Source: Streptomyces sp. MspMP-M5 (GTDB taxonomy: Bacteria; Actinomycetota; Actinomycetes; Streptomycetales; Streptomycetaceae). From it: a DNA stretch of 34,220 bases. Shown in pieces: positions 23,904 through 30,995 of the stretch. Within the stretch, counting starts at the first letter, position 1. Each line of letters starts with the position of its first letter. The translations under genes and the position numbers were made by a program. The notes below the pieces were generated by a model that was not told where the DNA came from, searched no databases, and saw nothing but the letters and a program-made list of their open reading frames with translations. Where the stretch lies: contig NZ_KB891911.1 in NCBI RefSeq assembly GCF_000373585.1, positions 1 through 34,220 of the forward strand. The letters are read 5' to 3'.

Positions 23904-25226
23904 GCCAGGCTCCTGAACCCCCCGGCACACACGACCGGTTATCGGCACTGCGCACGCGCACACCGAACGAAGGACGGCAAGCGGGCGCGAATGACGAAAT
24001 CATCCGCAGGCACTCGGCGGAACGCGTCAGCACAGCATGCCCCGGCGCCCGGACACCCTTTCCACCAGCCCGAACGTGGGGGCACGCGGCGGAAGTTGAA
24101 CTCCGCTCCCGCCACACCGCCCGCGCCGGGACGGCACCTGCCCTCGTCGGCGGAGAAAGGTCAACGGCGACAGCAGCCGAAAAGCAGCCGCGTCGGCCGA
24201 ACGGCAGGCCGGTCCGTACCGGCCACCGGCCGGCCATGACCGGAACCGGAAGAGGACACGGAATTCCCCATGCCATAGCGCTTTGCGCCCCGAGCAGCGG
24301 GACGCCGAACGCTTGACACCGGGTCCGCCCGGCGCAGCGCGGAGCAAGCCGACGCGCTCCGGCCACGACCCGTCCCCTTCGCAGGGACCCACGACGGTGA
24401 CACCACCGTCGACCCACTCGTTACCACACATCCCCCACAGGAATCCTCTCGCCCAGGGCGCGCATGAGGTGTCTCCGCACCAGCAAACGTGAGCGGACCC
24501 CACCTAAGCCACCCGGTGCCTACAAGAGACAACGAGAGACGATCACCATTACCGGCAGGCGTACTTGGAGTTGTCGGCGATCTGTACCCCTGGCACATTC
24601 TCGCCACTCGAACGTGACCGACAGTCTTCACTCGCCTTCACGCAATATCAACCCCCATGTTCTGACGATGTGCGATTTTCCGGTTCATTTGCCTTGACTT
24701 GCCAGTAGGCACCTGAGGCTCCTGTTACCCAAGAGGCAAGTGATATTCGACTTCCCGTTCGAGTGCAGCGAAGGGAATCGCACAAGCGTTTCCCCGGGGA
24801 CGGCCTGGCCCTCCAGGAACGTTCCCGCTCCCCTGCCGGACAGACGAAGACGATGAGGCTCACACCTGCACGACGTCAAGGCGGCGCAGGCAACATTCCA
24901 CCTGCAAAGCAAGCGCCCCGCACTGGCGGCCCGGACCAGCGCCCACGTCAGCGTTCGCCGCTTCACCGGGCGTTGGCCATCGCACCGGCCGCGCGGAGCG
25001 GCAGGCCAGACGGCCGACTGGCCTGCTCTCGCCCACCTGCCTCCGCGTTCCCCGCACCCGACCGGCCAACACCCCCCGTCGCGGAATGGCTCGCTTTGAC
25101 CGGTCGGCGAATTGGCCGGATCCCAGACCTTCCACCCGGCACCCGGGCCGAGTTACTCGCGGTTCAACTCCGGGCGGGCGTCACCGCGTCTCCTGCTATT
25201 CGCTCCCGCTGCTCCTGCCATACGCG

Positions 25227-25273
25227 CCCCAGTGCGCCCCCATCGCGCCCCAGTTGCGCCCCCTTACGCCCCC
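25227..25273 (-). repeat. Five helically phased G-runs (possible G-quadruplex)
   Basis: On the plus strand, runs of four or five C start at 25227, 25237, 25248, 25259 and 25269. The spacing of 10, 11, 11 and 10 bp equals one DNA turn. On the minus strand these are five GGGG(G) runs separated by 5-7 nt, enough for an intramolecular G-quadruplex. The units are imperfect copies of GGGGCG(C). It lies about 90 bp beyond the stop of the degraded regulator. Confidence 0.6.
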
Positions 25274-25365
25274 ACAAAACCGCGAGCGACCCGGCCCGAC
25301 GGGAACCCGATAACGGACGTCATACAGCCGCCGAACGCGAGCCCGCCGAGGCGGACTCGGATTCC

Positions 25366-25790
25366 TCATCGGTGTGGGAGGGGGATGCCTGCGGAGCGGA
25401 GTTTGGCCTCGGTGAGCGCGGTCAGGCGGGCCGAGATCGGTGCCTGATCCTTGCGGTGGTTGTTGATCAGCCTGTACTGGGTGGAAGCGCTCGTCCATGC
25501 CCGCAGGCTGGTGGGGCTCCCCAGGAGTGTGGGGTTGGCGAGGTAGTGGTCTGCCATGGCGGTCGCGAGTTCTTCGATCCTCGGGTCGTCCGGGTCCCAG
25601 GTCTCGGCCTCCCGACCGCGCTTGATCAGGTCGACGTACTCGGGGTCGTCAAGCCAGTGTTCGAGCTGGGTCAGGAAGCCCTCGAAGCCCTCCGGCACCA
25701 GCGCCCGGGTCAGCACCAGCGCCTCGCGTTGTGCGGCCACGTAGTCGGGGCTCAAGCCGAGGCCGGGCATCCGCTCCAGGATCGCGCAGG
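25366..25790 (-). pseudogene. C-terminal fragment of a probable MerR-type regulator
   Basis: The minus-strand frame ending with TGA at 25366-25368 encodes about 140 plausible residues, beginning near ILERMPGLGLSPDYV and ending SAGIPLPHR. The composition and motifs (LEHWLDDPEY, WDPDDPRIEEL, DHYLANP) resemble the effector-side half of actinobacterial MerR-family regulators, as I remember them. No DNA-binding N-terminal half and no own start codon are present. Upstream, a different protein (serine hydrolase N-terminus) begins in another frame. It is therefore a truncated relic, unless read by frameshift. Confidence 0.6.
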
Positions 25791-25793
25791 CAC

Positions 25794-26036
25794 GGCCACC
25801 AGCATGAGCGCCGAGGTCGCGACGAAGTTCTTGGTGGTGCTGCCGATGCGGAAGTGCCCATTGACCAGCGGCTCGGCGTTCTGCCCCAACTCGCGCACCC
25901 CGGCACTGCCGACCCACTCACCCCGCTCGTCGTTCACCCGCAGCTGCACCCCGAGGAAACCGGACTCGACGATCGCCTCGATCGCCTTCTGCAGCGATGG
26001 GCGTTCCTGCCCCTGGTGGGAAAGGACGGTGGACAT
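25794..26036 (-). pseudogene. N-terminal fragment of a serine beta-lactamase-like hydrolase
   Basis: ATG at 26036 with GAGGAG at a normal distance opens a frame of about 80 homologous residues: GFLGVQLRVNDERGEW, then FRIGSTTKNFVATSALML. STTK is the SxxK nucleophile motif of class C beta-lactamase / D-Ala-D-Ala carboxypeptidase proteins. Homology ends at ALMLVA, about 25794; the frame runs to a stop at 25752 through unrelated residues. The Tyr and HxG motifs are missing, so no active enzyme can be made. The sharp end next to the regulator fragment suggests a deletion that fused two genes. It is not a copy of the intact PBP-TE at 20896-22251. Confidence 0.7.
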
Positions 26037-26368
26037 GGTGGTCGCTCCTCGGAATCCGTTGTGCCCGGGTCGGCGTCGTGCCGCTGCGACGAGCTTCCGC
26101 CCTGCCCCAAGGTCGACCTCAAGCGTGTTCTGGCTCACCACTACCTTGGGGGAACAATGACTGCGGCTGCCAGACGAGGTGCAGTTCGGCCAGCAGGGCG
26201 GTGAGTTGCGAGTCGTGCGGGCAGCGGTCGTCGGCCCGGCGCAGCATCCGGGCCGCGTGCGGGCGCATACGCGCCGTACGGCGCCGGTGGTGGGCGGCGG
26301 TGCGCTCGTTCCGGTCAGGCGGAACAGACGGCTGCGTTCGGCCCCCGCCCCCTCCGGCGAACCGGCCG
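26037..26368. other. Gene-free 332 nt with possible relic
   Basis: It lies between the hydrolase fragment start and the dhaM stop. On the minus strand near 26155-26290 one frame reads RCPHDSQLTALLAELHLVW, reminiscent of the C-terminal helix of XRE/MmyB-like regulators, but it lacks a start, a helix-turn-helix and length. I regard it as a probable relic or chance. No other feature was seen. Confidence 0.3.
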
Positions 26369-26761
26369 TCAGAGCTTGCTGAAATGGCGGGCCTCTTCTG
26401 CCGCCTTGGCGACGGTGGACAGTGGGGCGCCGGTCGCGGCGGTGACGGCGGCCGCCACGGCGCCCTCGACGAACGGGGCGTCGGCGAGGACGGCGCGGAT
26501 GGCGGGGTGGTCCTCCAGGACGAGGCGCGCAGTGAGCACCGAGCTGCCCAGGTCGGGCAGGAGCAGTACGCCGGCATCGGTGGCGGCGCTGTGCAGGGCA
26601 TCACGGATGCGGGCGTAGCTGGTGCCGGTCCGGCCGTCGTCGGTGCCGCCCGCCGCGGCCACGGTGACCTCGGGGCCGGCCATCTCGGCGACCAGGGAAC
26701 GTACCCCCAGGGCGATTTCCGCACGGTGCGACACAAGTACGATGCCAACCAGCGGTGTCAT
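26369..26761 (-). CDS. dhaM: DhaM-like phosphocarrier, EIIA-type (PTS dihydroxyacetone kinase)
   Basis: Small single-domain protein (130 aa) of the PTS EIIA-mannose/DhaM family. The N-terminus GIVLVSHRAEIALGV carries the phosphoryl-accepting His12, and the middle has the family pattern GGTDDGRTGTS and LLLPDLGSS. In PTS-type dihydroxyacetone kinases DhaM takes phosphate from HPr and re-phosphorylates ADP bound to DhaL, while DhaK binds dihydroxyacetone. It is divergent from the IclR regulator (57 nt between starts). DhaL is encoded 1.2 kb away on the other strand, and no DhaK gene is present in the window, so the usual dhaKLM operon is broken up here. Whether it still serves a kinase encoded elsewhere is unknown. 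Confidence 0.8.
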   Translation of the reverse strand: MTPLVGIVLVSHRAEIALGVRSLVAEMAGPEVTVAAAGGTDDGRTGTSYARIRDALHSAATDAGVLLLPDLGSSVLTARLVLEDHPAIRAVLADAPFVEGAVAAAVTAATGAPLSTVAKAAEEARHFSKL

Positions 26762-26778
26762 GAACGAGAACCCTACGG

Positions 26779-26793
26779 TTCGGAACGCCGTTC
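26779..26793. promoter_or_regulatory. Candidate IclR operator between dhaM and the regulator
   Basis: The 57-nt divergent spacer holds the perfect palindrome GAACGCCGTTC (26783-26793), preceded by TTCGG (26779-26783). A related TTCGG...CCG element lies upstream of dhaL. IclR-family proteins bind short palindromes of this size and commonly sit in such divergent spacers; binding is inferred. Confidence 0.4.
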
Positions 26794-26818
26794 AGCAATA
26801 CCGACCGAGGAGTGGTTC

Positions 26819-27595
26819 ATGGTCCAAGCGGTGCACAGGGCGATCCACGTACTGCGGGAACTCGCCACGGCGGCACGCCGGTTGGGTGTGACGGAGCTGG
26901 CGGAGCGGATCGGGGTCGCCAAGCCGACCGCCCATGCACTGCTGCGCACCCTGGAGGCGGAAGGACTGGTCGTCCAGGACCGCGAGACCGGCAAGTACCA
27001 GTTGGGGCCGGGACTGGTGACACTGGGCAACGCCTATCTGGACTCGCATGAACTGCGCACCCGTGCGGTGACCTGGTCCGACCGGCTCGCCGCCCAGGCG
27101 GACGCGGCCGTCTGGACCGGCATCTTGACGGGAGGTCAGGTATTGGTGGTGCATCATGCGTTCCGGCCGGGTGGGGCGGTGCAGGTCCTGGAGACGGGGG
27201 CCAGTCTGCCGTGGAATGCCTGTGCGCTCGGCAAGGCGATCGCCGCCTTTCTGCCCCTCGAACGTCGTTCCGCGCTGCTGGCGGGCGAGTTGCCGCGGGT
27301 CACCGGCTCCAGTCTGGATGATCCGGAGCGACTGGAGAGCCAGCTGGACCGGGTGCGGGAGACCGGATACGCGCTCGACGAGCACGAGTTGACGCTCGGA
27401 GACGCGGGGATCGCGGCGCCGGTCTTCGACCGCTCCGGTGAAGTGGTCGGCGGGCTGGGGCTGGTGGGCCCGGTGGAACGCCTGCTGGCCGAAGGCGTGC
27501 GGCAGGAACACGCCATCGCGGTGCGGGAGGTGGCGCGCAGCCTGTCCCGGGACCTCGGCGCACCGCGTAACGCCGGTCTGACGGCGTGTAGTTGA
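26819..27595 (+). CDS. IclR-family transcriptional regulator
   Basis: Protein of 258 aa, typical length for the family. An N-terminal winged helix-turn-helix (about residues 5-60; GVTELAERIGVAKPTAHALLRTLEAEGLV) is followed by the IclR effector domain with LPWNACALGKAIAAFL and GDAGIAAPVFDRSGEVVGGLGL. The start is the ATG at 26819 because of GAGGAG at 26807-26812 and because homology starts there; the frame is open much further upstream without homology. GylR, the glycerol-operon regulator of Streptomyces, belongs to this family, and the flanking dhaM and dhaL suggest a role in dihydroxyacetone/glycerol metabolism. It may also affect the Hpg operon just downstream of dhaL (inference). Confidence 0.9.
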   Translation: MVQAVHRAIHVLRELATAARRLGVTELAERIGVAKPTAHALLRTLEAEGLVVQDRETGKYQLGPGLVTLGNAYLDSHELRTRAVTWSDRLAAQADAAVWTGILTGGQVLVVHHAFRPGGAVQVLETGASLPWNACALGKAIAAFLPLERRSALLAGELPRVTGSSLDDPERLESQLDRVRETGYALDEHELTLGDAGIAAPVFDRSGEVVGGLGLVGPVERLLAEGVRQEHAIAVREVARSLSRDLGAPRNAGLTACS

Positions 27596-27613
27596 GCCAG
27601 TTGAGCCAGTTGA
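27591..27613. repeat. 9-bp repeat at the end of the IclR gene with three in-frame stops
   Basis: Two copies of gttgagcca and a partial third (gttga) begin at 27591. The gene's TGA (27593-27595) recurs in frame at 27602 and 27611, so the reading frame is closed three times. Probably replication slippage. Confidence 0.6.
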
Positions 27614-27942
27614 CGGAGTCGGTGTAGTCGGCTCCGGGCCCTGTCACTCCCCACTTCCCTGTGCCACCTCGGCGCGCCGCTTCCCGGTGCGCTTCCCCGC
27701 GCCGCTTCTCCCTGCGCCTCCTCGCGTCCGCGTCGATTTCACCAACGCGCCGCTCGCCGGCCGCGGTTCGCTGTCGCTCCGTAAAGCCCGTGCTCGCTTG
27801 TGCGGGAAAACCTTGACGCGGCCGGGGTCGTTGCGTTTTGCTTCCTGTCGGTATTCGGTAATGCCGAACACCTTTCGGTAACACGTTGGTAATCCGGTAG
27901 CCGTCCACCACTGCGGCACGGGGGATCGAAGGAGCGCCTGCC
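27596..27942 (+). other. 347-nt leader region upstream of dhaL
   Basis: No gene is seen. After the 9-bp repeat it contains a C/T-rich stretch (27650-27730) and a relatively AT-rich segment (27800-27900) that ends in the TCGGTA repeat cluster. A ribosome site AAGGAG lies at 27929-27934, 8 nt before the dhaL ATG. The dhaL promoter is expected here, but I cannot assign -35/-10 boxes with confidence. Confidence 0.5.
27848..27880 (+). promoter_or_regulatory. Candidate operator cluster upstream of dhaL
   Basis: TCGGTA occurs three times, starting at 27848, 27855 and 27875. The middle copy is part of the inverted repeat TTCGGTAATGCCGAA (27854-27868, 5-bp arms, 5-nt centre). The half-site TTCGG...CCG also occurs in the dhaM/IclR spacer, so the same IclR protein may bind both. 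The site is 63-95 nt before the dhaL start. Confidence 0.4.
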
Positions 27943-28659
27943 ATGCGGGAGCCTGAGAGGGACCGCGAGACGTTACGAGGCCGTGCCGGTACGCCCGGCC
28001 GGGGCGCGGTGGACTGTCCCTTCGTTCTCGACTGGCTGCGGCGCGTCGGCACGGCCATGGACCGGCATCAGGACCATCTCATCCAACTCGACTCCGCCAT
28101 CGGCGACGGCGATCACGGGGCCAACATGGCCCGCGGCTTCGCCGCGGTCCGCGCCGCGCTCGACGCGCTGCCGCATCCCCCGGCCTCGCCCGGCGCGGCA
28201 CTGACGGCCGCGGGCGAGACGCTGATCTCCGTGGTCGGCGGGGCCTCCGGGCCGCTGTACGGAGGCGCGTTCCGCACCCTGGGAGCCGCCCTCGGCACCG
28301 CGCCGGAAGTCGGCGCTCGCCGGTTCGCAGCCGGCCTGGTCGCCGCGCTGGCCACCATGCAGCGACTGGGCGCGGCCGTGCCCGGCGACAAGACCATGAT
28401 CGACACCTGCTCCCCCGCGGTCCACGCCTTCCGGGGCGCCGCGGAGTCCGGCGCCGACCTCCCCGCCGCCGCCCGCGCCGCGGCACTGGCGGCCGAGGAC
28501 GGTATGCGTGCCACCATCCCGCTCCAGGCAAGGAAGGGCCGGGCCTCGTATCTGGGGCTGCGCAGCGTCGGCCACCAGGACCCCGGAGCCACCTCCTCCT
28601 GTTACCTCTTCCGGGCCCTCGCCGAAGCGGCGGCGGCACCGGCGACCTCCATGCGCTGA
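27943..28659 (+). CDS. dhaL: DhaL, ADP/ATP-binding subunit of dihydroxyacetone kinase
   Basis: Protein of 238 aa. The nucleotide-binding signature is D50-SAIG-D55-G-D57-H-G, the three Asp that hold Mg-ATP, followed by GGASGPLYG, GDKTMID and KGRASYLGLRSVGHQDPGA, all classical DhaL motifs. With DhaK it phosphorylates dihydroxyacetone; in PTS systems its bound ADP is recharged by DhaM. It is about 20 residues longer at the N-terminus than typical DhaL; the ATG was chosen because AAGGAG precedes it. The extension contains a TTA codon (codon 11, 27973-27975), real only if this start is correct. There is no dhaK beside it. The Hpg operon starts 84 nt downstream on the same strand, so read-through is possible. 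Confidence 0.9.
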   Translation: MREPERDRETLRGRAGTPGRGAVDCPFVLDWLRRVGTAMDRHQDHLIQLDSAIGDGDHGANMARGFAAVRAALDALPHPPASPGAALTAAGETLISVVGGASGPLYGGAFRTLGAALGTAPEVGARRFAAGLVAALATMQRLGAAVPGDKTMIDTCSPAVHAFRGAAESGADLPAAARAAALAAEDGMRATIPLQARKGRASYLGLRSVGHQDPGATSSCYLFRALAEAAAAPATSMR

Positions 28660-28674
28660 CCTGGCGGCCGGCTT

Positions 28675-28694
28675 CTCGCGGCGTTTCACGCGAG
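28675..28694 (+). terminator. Hairpin between dhaL and the Hpg operon
   Basis: CTCGCG (28675-28680) and CGCGAG (28689-28694) form a perfect 6-bp stem with an 8-nt loop in the 84-nt gap. There is no T-tract. It may be a weak terminator or attenuator separating dhaL from hmaS. Confidence 0.35.
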
Positions 28695-28743
28695 GGGCGG
28701 CCCGGTGCGCCACCACACCTTCCGAACGAGAGATTGGATCAGT

Positions 28744-29841
28744 GTGACCGCCCATTCCGTCGACCACGTCGAGTTCTTCGTCGGGGACGTCAACCAGTCA
28801 TCCCACTACTACTGCGGCACCTATGGATTCCGGGTGGTGGCCGAGGCCGGCCCGCTCACCGGGCTCGCCGGCGCCCGTTCCCTCGTCCTGGCCCACGGCG
28901 GGGTGCGCCTGGTGCTGACCTCGGCCCTGCACGCCGACCACGCCGCCTCCCACTTCGTCCGCAGGCACGGCGACGGCGTGCGGGACGTGGCCCTGCGGTC
29001 CACCGACGCGGCCGGCGACTTCGCCCGTGCGGTGGCGGCGGGGGCCGATCCGGTCGCCGAACCCGAGACGTTCGAGGACGCCGGCGGCCGGGTCGTCCGG
29101 GCCACCGTCGCCGCCACCAACGACCTCGTGCACACCTTCGTCCAGCGTGACGACCCGTCAGGACCGTTTCTGCCGGGGCGGTACCTGCCCGTAGACGACG
29201 GGCAGCCCGACCCCGGTCTGCTGCGGTCCGTCGACCATCTGGCGCTGTGTCTGCGCCCCGGTTCGCTGGACACCATGGTCGACTTCTACGGACGCGCCCT
29301 GGGGCTGAAGCACACCTACGACGAGTACATCGTCGTCGGCGGCCAGGCGATGGCCTCCAAGGTCGTCCAGGACGAGACCCGGGGCATCACCTTCACGATG
29401 GTGGAGCCCGACCCGGTCAGCGGCCGCGGACAGCTCAACGACTTCCTCGACGGCTTCGACGGCCCCGGTGTGCAGCATGTCGCCTACGGGACCGACGACA
29501 TAGTCACCGCCGCCCGTGAACTCCGCCGCTCCGGTGTGGAGTTGCTCAGCACACCGGCCGGCTACTATGCCTCGCTGGCCGCCCGCGGCATCGACGTGGG
29601 CATCGACCCGGCGGCCCTCCAGGAGCTCGGTCTGCTGGCCGACCGGGACGAGTGGGGCCAGCTGGTGCAGGTCTTCACCCGGTCCCCGTACGCCCGGCGC
29701 ACGGTCTTCTTCGAGCTGATCCAGCGCCTGGATGCGCGGACCTTCGGCAGCGGCAACATCAAGGCACTCTACGAGGCCGTGGAACGGGAACGCGCGGGGA
29801 ACGCCGTACCGGCGGGTGCCGCGGCGAGGGCCGGCGGGTGA
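28744..29841 (+). CDS. hmaS: 4-Hydroxymandelate synthase
   Basis: Non-heme Fe(II) dioxygenase of 365 aa that converts 4-hydroxyphenylpyruvate to 4-hydroxymandelate with O2, the first committed step to 4-hydroxyphenylglycine. The metal ligands of this family are visible as H165 (SVDH), H245 (GVQH) and E324 (VFFE). The related homogentisate-forming 4-hydroxyphenylpyruvate dioxygenase normally has a Pro and Asn in the F-P-x-N-E-P motif; here it is F217-T-M-V-E-P-D, as in hydroxymandelate synthases, which supports this call. The GTG at 28744 was chosen because homology begins there and GAGAGA lies about 10 nt upstream; an earlier GTG at 28705 is possible. It is the first gene of a five-gene coupled operon. 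Such enzymes can also take phenylpyruvate, so mandelate and phenylglycine are possible. Confidence 0.9.
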   Translation: MTAHSVDHVEFFVGDVNQSSHYYCGTYGFRVVAEAGPLTGLAGARSLVLAHGGVRLVLTSALHADHAASHFVRRHGDGVRDVALRSTDAAGDFARAVAAGADPVAEPETFEDAGGRVVRATVAATNDLVHTFVQRDDPSGPFLPGRYLPVDDGQPDPGLLRSVDHLALCLRPGSLDTMVDFYGRALGLKHTYDEYIVVGGQAMASKVVQDETRGITFTMVEPDPVSGRGQLNDFLDGFDGPGVQHVAYGTDDIVTAARELRRSGVELLSTPAGYYASLAARGIDVGIDPAALQELGLLADRDEWGQLVQVFTRSPYARRTVFFELIQRLDARTFGSGNIKALYEAVERERAGNAVPAGAAARAGG

Positions 29842-30995
29842 CCGCGCCGACCGCCGCCCGCACCGACCGTACCGAACCGCCGCTGAACCCACGGGACTTC
29901 GAGGCGGCGGCCCGTACCCGGCTCGACCGCCCGGTGTTCGACTACATCGCCGGCGGCAGCGGCGACGAGGTGACCCTGCGCGAGGACCGCGCGGCCTACG
30001 CCCGCTACCGGCTGCGCCCCCGCGCCCTGGTCGACGTCTCCCGCTGCGAGCCGGCCACCACGCTGCTCGGCCGGCCGGTGGCGTTTCCGGTGGGCATCGC
30101 GCCCATGGCGTACCACCAGTTGGTCCACCCGGACGGCGAGACCGCGACCGTCCGCGCGGCCGGCACGGTGGGCGCGCTCACCGTCGCCAGCACCTTCGCC
30201 AGCACGTCGCTGGAGGAGATCGCCCGGGCCGCCACCGGGCCGCTGTGGCTCCAGGTGTATGTGATGCGCCGCCGGGAGATCACCGCGTCCCTGGTGCGCC
30301 GAGCCGAGGCGGCCGGCTACCAGGCACTGGTGATCACCGTCGACACCCCGCGCATGGCCCGCCGCGAGCGCGATCTGCGCAACGGCTTCCGCCTGCCGCC
30401 GCACATCCGCCCCGCCAACCTCGACGAGGACCACGACACCGGGCTGTACCAGGGCCGCGCCGGCAGCTCCACTCTCGCCGCGCACGCCGCCCGGCACCAC
30501 GACGCCGCGTTCACCTGGGACGACCTGGCCTGGCTGCGGTCGCTGACCGGGCTGCCGCTGGTGCTCAAGGGCGTCCTCACTGCGGAGGACGCACGGCGGG
30601 CGGCCACCCTGGGCGTGGCCGGGCTGATCGTCTCCACCCATGGCGGGCGCCAACTCGACGGGACAGTACCGGCATTGGAGGCTCTCCCGGAGGTCGTCGC
30701 GGCCGCCGGGGACCGGTGCGAAGTGCTCGTCGACGGCGGCGTCCGGCGCGGGACCGACGTGCTCAAGGCACTGGCCCTCGGCGCCCGTGCGGTCCTCGTC
30801 GGCCGCCCCGTCCTCTGGGGCCTCGCCGTCGACGGCGAGGCCGGCGTCGAACGGGTGCTGGCCACCCTCCGGGACGAACTGGAGGAGGCGATGGCGCTCA
30901 CCGGCCGCCCCCGCCTGGACACCCTCGCCCCGGACCTGCTCCACCGCTCCACAGACCGTCCGTACCCCACCACCGACGACAGGGAACCGGCATGA
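29838..30995 (+). CDS. hmo: 4-Hydroxymandelate oxidase (FMN alpha-hydroxy acid oxidase)
   Basis: FMN-dependent (S)-2-hydroxy-acid oxidase of 385 aa. It oxidises 4-hydroxymandelate to 4-hydroxybenzoylformate. The catalytic motif STHGGRQLDG contains the base His268 and the substrate-binding Arg271; VDGGVRRGTDVLKALALGA is the FMN phosphate region, and IAPMAYHQLVHPDGE is the N-terminal flavin-side motif. It starts at the GTG at 29838, which overlaps the hmaS stop as GTGA, so translation is coupled. The order hmaS-hmo matches Hpg pathways of glycopeptide, CDA and other clusters. Glycolate/lactate oxidases share the fold, but the operon fixes the role. Confidence 0.9.
   Translation: MTAPTAARTDRTEPPLNPRDFEAAARTRLDRPVFDYIAGGSGDEVTLREDRAAYARYRLRPRALVDVSRCEPATTLLGRPVAFPVGIAPMAYHQLVHPDGETATVRAAGTVGALTVASTFASTSLEEIARAATGPLWLQVYVMRRREITASLVRRAEAAGYQALVITVDTPRMARRERDLRNGFRLPPHIRPANLDEDHDTGLYQGRAGSSTLAAHAARHHDAAFTWDDLAWLRSLTGLPLVLKGVLTAEDARRAATLGVAGLIVSTHGGRQLDGTVPALEALPEVVAAAGDRCEVLVDGGVRRGTDVLKALALGARAVLVGRPVLWGLAVDGEAGVERVLATLRDELEEAMALTGRPRLDTLAPDLLHRSTDRPYPTTDDREPA

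Larger units (their letters stand above)
23603..25365. other. Long gene-poor stretch upstream of the P450
   Basis: About 1.76 kb in which I see no convincing gene. Open frames exist on both strands, but their translations are Arg/Pro/Ala-rich, lack recognisable motifs and have no good ribosome sites. Local AT-rich patches near 23700-23770 and 24640-24760 could hold promoters. A GATAGT-like -10 for the minus strand lies at 23720-23725, about 115 nt before the P450 start, but no good -35 accompanies it. The plus-strand reading near 25085-25190 looks somewhat protein-like (AEWLALTGRRIGRIPDLPPG), possibly a relic, but I cannot name it. Confidence 0.5.

Noticed and set aside
23652..24417. Small open frames on both strands in the region upstream of the P450
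   Set aside because: They overlap one another, have low-complexity Arg/Pro/Ser-rich translations, no motifs and no convincing ribosome sites.
24694..24722. TTGACT as a sigma-70 -35 box on the plus strand
   Set aside because: No matching -10 hexamer lies 16-19 nt downstream, and no gene follows on that strand.
25997..26818. N-terminal extension of the IclR regulator frame
   Set aside because: Homology, the ATG with GAGGAG and the normal family length all place the start at 26819; the extension also overlaps dhaM.
28744..29841. 4-Hydroxyphenylpyruvate dioxygenase (homogentisate pathway)
   Set aside because: The F-P-x-N-E-P motif is replaced by F-T-M-V-E-P-D, and the gene is coupled to hmo and hpgT.
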